Of a stretch of 64,000 bases of DNA, positions 60,801 through 64,000 are shown piece by piece; position 1 is the first letter of the stretch; each line of letters opens with the position of its first letter. The notes under the pieces are model-generated. The model worked only from the letters and a program-made list of their open reading frames with translations, ran no database searches and had not been told where the DNA came from. This stretch comes from Rhea pennata (taxonomy: Eukaryota > Chordata > Aves > Rheiformes > Rheidae), in NCBI RefSeq assembly GCF_028389875.1, contig NC_084671.1, positions 1,806,501 through 1,870,500 of the forward strand. The letters run 5' to 3'. Both the position numbers and the translations under genes were made by a program.

Positions 60801-63800
60801 CCCATAATATCATCACTGCACTTACTTCAAGAAAACTTGGCCATTCAAGAAAGTGTTGGGCCACTGGTCAATTAGAGAATAAGTGCTAAATACATATATG
60901 ATTTTCTTCCGGTAACTATTTATTTAAGTCTTGCCTCACATGAATGTTGTTTAGATGAGTAATGTAACATAAACATTCAGCTGCTTTTCAGCTAAGGGGC
61001 CATGACCTTAAAGTAGGAAAAGTGGTAGAGTTGTTTAATTCCTTCTTTGTAATAAGGCTGTCTTGGATAATCACTATTTGCAGTTTGTCCTTAAACTGAC
61101 TATATAGTTTAATGTTAAATTATTTATATTTTTCCTTTCATAAATCTATGAAGTATTTATAGCCAAATATCAAGATCCCTAAATAAAGGGGAACTATGAA
61201 CTTAAGCAGGTTAAAATACCTAAGAGCACTCGGTTTTCTCCATACATGTGAGGAGAGGCCCTGGAGAATTTCCAGATCACAGCTAAGTATTTGACAGAAC
61301 AATGCCAAGTACTGCTTTCCAGCATGAGAGTACCCAAGCTGTCATTTCTTAAGATGCCCTTTAGTAAGGGGAAATACTTGGCTGCAGAACTGAGCAGGTT
61401 TCCCCCCCCCCCCCCAACACACCTGACCAGTCATACTTTTGCTGCTTTTCAAAACAATACTCATCATTACTTACTACATTAGGATTTGATTAAAAGAACT
61501 GTGCCATTCCTGGCCCATCATATCCTTCCTTTGGCTGGAGATTCCACCCTCTCTCTTGGCAGAGAGAGCTGTCCTTGTGTGCTGTGGGAATTGCAGCATC
61601 TGTTCTACTGTGTGTACCCCAGCATATCCTAACTCACATGAAACAATAGCATCTCATAGTTATTTTAATTTTTTATGTAGCAACACTCTGTAAAAATAGA
61701 AAGATCCCTGTATAAAGTGTAGTAGTTCAAACTATGATCTTATTTAGCCAAGTTTGTAAAATCTGAAGCTGATACGATTGTTCCTTTTACCGCCACCTAT
61801 ATCTGTGTGTGTACTGAATAACACCTAAAGCCTAACATACAATTTCAGTCAGAGGAATGAAGGTCTTAAATTTAAGTGTAATTAAATTTCCGTAAGTTTT
61901 ATGGAATTGATTGGTAGCTAGAACAGAAAGATGGCAACACGTTCCTCCACTCAGGGGAAAAATAGGTGAACTTGCAATAGCCTATATTCTGCTCAGCTGT
62001 GATTGTGTAGCTAGTCGGTATATATACATGGTTCTTGGACCAAGCCAAAGTACATACTGTCTCTTACCAAATGGAGTTACCAACAAGTGTACAGAGGGAC
62101 GTGGGGAGAGAAAGAAAGTGAGGACAAAAGTAAATCCACAGGGAGCTAGCTACCTTTCCTCGCTTCTGGTGTGCATAGGATAACTTGTTCTCTGATGCTG
62201 TTAGAGTGTGCTTACATTATTTTAAAATCGCATACAGCCCAGTGGAATCATTTCATTCATTCAGGGACTCCTGACTGAGGTCTGACCGATTGAATAGTTA
62301 AATTTACAAAGTTGTCTTTCTGATCTGCACAGCTGCCACAGTGTATGAGATAACTCATGTTATTGATAACACCGGAGAGTTTAAAAGTGTATGCCTTGTG
62401 CTTTGTAAGAGCACATTTCAGTGGATTCATATTTGCCCTGCTTTATAATATCATTTACACATGAAATAAAACTAATTGGGTTCTGGCTATACAAATCTAG
62501 GGGAAGTTACAAGTGTTACGTGAAGCTGTCATAGGAATTAGTAGCAATCACTCGCATGTACCTTTTCTTGTTTCACATCAGTAAACAGATGACAGTTTTG
62601 GAAACAGCTGTCACCTGGCTTCAGGTTGAGGTCAGTCTGTTCTGTGTGTACTTATGTTAATAAAACAGTCCTTTCTAAAACAAAGATTTATAATTGTTTA
62701 AAACAGATTGCCCAGAAGAATTGCTTACAGGTAAATCCAGCAATCACAGTATCGTAGCATTGTCTGCCTGCCCAGTTCATTAAGGATGAGGAACAGAAAG
62801 AGTCTGTTACCATTATTTGCTTAGCAAGAGCAGTGATCCTGAAGTTCCTTCTCAGTTAGTGCACATTTGTTGAAATTTGTAGGAATTTGATTTGAGTAAT
62901 AATTGCAAAATTTGCTACTTGTAGTCAGACGTTCCAAAGAAGGTATCTTTGCTGGGCAGCCCTATTTAGAGGATATGAATTGAAACATCCAACTGGGACA
63001 TTCAGAAGCTGAAACATCCAGAACCGGTGGTCATCAGTGAATGTTAGACTTGACTTGTCTAAGATCGTGCTATGTAAAGTATTGATTAAATTGATGCAGT
63101 TTCATTATTTGTCATACATCTCAGATACTGTTCTGTAATTAAGTCCTGAACCTGGATAGAATTCCTGAAAAAGGAAACGGGCACATATATATTTTCAAAA
63201 AATGAGGCTTTAACCTCTTAAGTCACTTAAGTGCTTTAGAATGTATTCCTCACTGCAGCTTTTTAAAAAGGAGTGTTTCTCTTGAGCAGTTTGAAAGCCC
63301 TGTCCTTTAGCAGCTCTGTTGCTTGCCAGTCAGGGTTGTGCACGTGCAGTCTCTAGAATTACCACAGATTCCTGATCCTACAGAAAATGGGAAAAAAAAA
63401 ATTCTGTTCATTACATTTTCAAATAAGGAGGTTATACTTCTAAGATGGTAGAAAAGTCATTGAAGCAATAGAAACCCTTTTCCTTTTGCTTACACACGCA
63501 CACACACACGCACGTGTGTGTGTGTATATACATACATACACACAAGCATACATATATAGAGAGCACTTAGTGTGTTTCATTACGCTGTCTTCCAAACCCT
63601 AAAATAAATGTTCTTTTTTAAACTTTTGTATTGGGTCAAATGGGTTAGTTGATTCTGGTGCCCTGGAGCAGCAGCAAACTCAGCCTATCAGTTTTATGGC
63701 TATTTTGTGTTGCTGCAATGATACAAAAATTAAAACAAACAAACAAAAACCTTCTACGAAATATACCCTCATCTGGTGCGGGTAGGAGACCTTTGAAACT

Positions 63801-64000
63801 TTGAAACCAGCCATGTACCTCAGATAAGGACATCCATGTTTATCCTCTAATACAAATAGAAGGTGCAACTTGGATTTGAATTATGAAATATGGTACATGC
63901 AGTAATCCTTGGAAGATCTGAATGTATTGGAAATTCACATTGCTCCAGATTTTTAAGAACTTAATAGCAGTTCACACCGAAGGGCAATTTTAACTCAGTA
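57802..64000 (+). other. TIPARP: TIPARP intron 2 (start)
   Basis: A donor gtaggt opens an AT-rich intron running to the window edge. No further TIPARP exon (WWE or catalytic domain) is present, and no other gene is supported. It contains a C run at about 61402-61415 and a CA/TG/TA microsatellite at about 63492-63560. Confidence 0.75.
63492..63560. repeat. (CA)n(CG)(TG)n(TA)n microsatellite
   Basis: About 70 bases of alternating purine-pyrimidine sequence include acacacacgcacgtgtgtgt, which is self-complementary around cacgtg. Confidence 0.9.

Noticed and set aside
57802-64000. Search for further TIPARP exons, tRNAs or a second gene
   Set aside because: No WWE or PARP-domain frame, no cloverleaf-like tRNA and no other recognisable exon was seen.

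Overview
This is a vertebrate nuclear segment, most likely from a bird (another sauropsid is possible). It carries four protein-coding genes in the order and orientation known from human 3q25.31: GMPS (+, 3' end only), KCNAB1 (+, complete), SSR3 (-, complete) and TIPARP (+, 5' part only). All are intron-split, with GT-AG introns except one GC-AG intron. I assigned exons by recalling the vertebrate proteins and matching reading frame, splice phase and junctions by eye. No alignment was run. The bird assignment is inferred from compact gene spacing, the lack of recognisable mammalian SINE/LINE families and a very GC-rich, minisatellite-filled gene body.

Layout. 1-3.97 kb: the last two coding exons of GMPS and a poly(A) signal. 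3.97-6.75 kb: AT-rich intergenic DNA. 6.75-25.1 kb: an abruptly GC-rich, CpG-rich block holding both alternative first exons of KCNAB1 (Kv-beta1.3 type at 9473, Kv-beta1.1 type at 13485) and shared exons 2-11. Its introns are short and packed with at least a dozen unrelated tandem arrays; the largest are a 16-bp array at 11.2-12.5 kb and a 57-bp array with a 171-bp higher-order period at 22.86-24.08 kb. 25.1-29.3 kb: composition returns to AT-rich, with KCNAB1 exons 12-14 and its 3' UTR. 29.3-32.8 kb: the interval between the convergent KCNAB1 and SSR3 genes. 32.8-36.62 kb: five SSR3 coding exons on the minus strand, starting in a CpG island at about 36.2-37.1 kb. 37.1-53.6 kb: AT-rich intergenic DNA with one unassigned coding-like terminal exon near 49.3 kb. 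53.65-54.25 kb: the TIPARP CpG-island promoter and probable non-coding first exon. 56.79-57.80 kb: the first coding exon of TIPARP. 57.8-64 kb: TIPARP intron.

The genes are functionally independent: purine synthesis (GMPS), Kv-channel auxiliary beta subunit and aldo-keto reductase (KCNAB1), ER translocon-associated protein gamma (SSR3), and an AHR-induced mono-ADP-ribosyltransferase (TIPARP). The most unusual part is KCNAB1. It is only about 18.4 kb from first ATG to stop, keeps two alternative N-terminal inactivation-ball exons, and has been invaded by independent GC-rich minisatellites. These produce very long spurious open frames on both strands.
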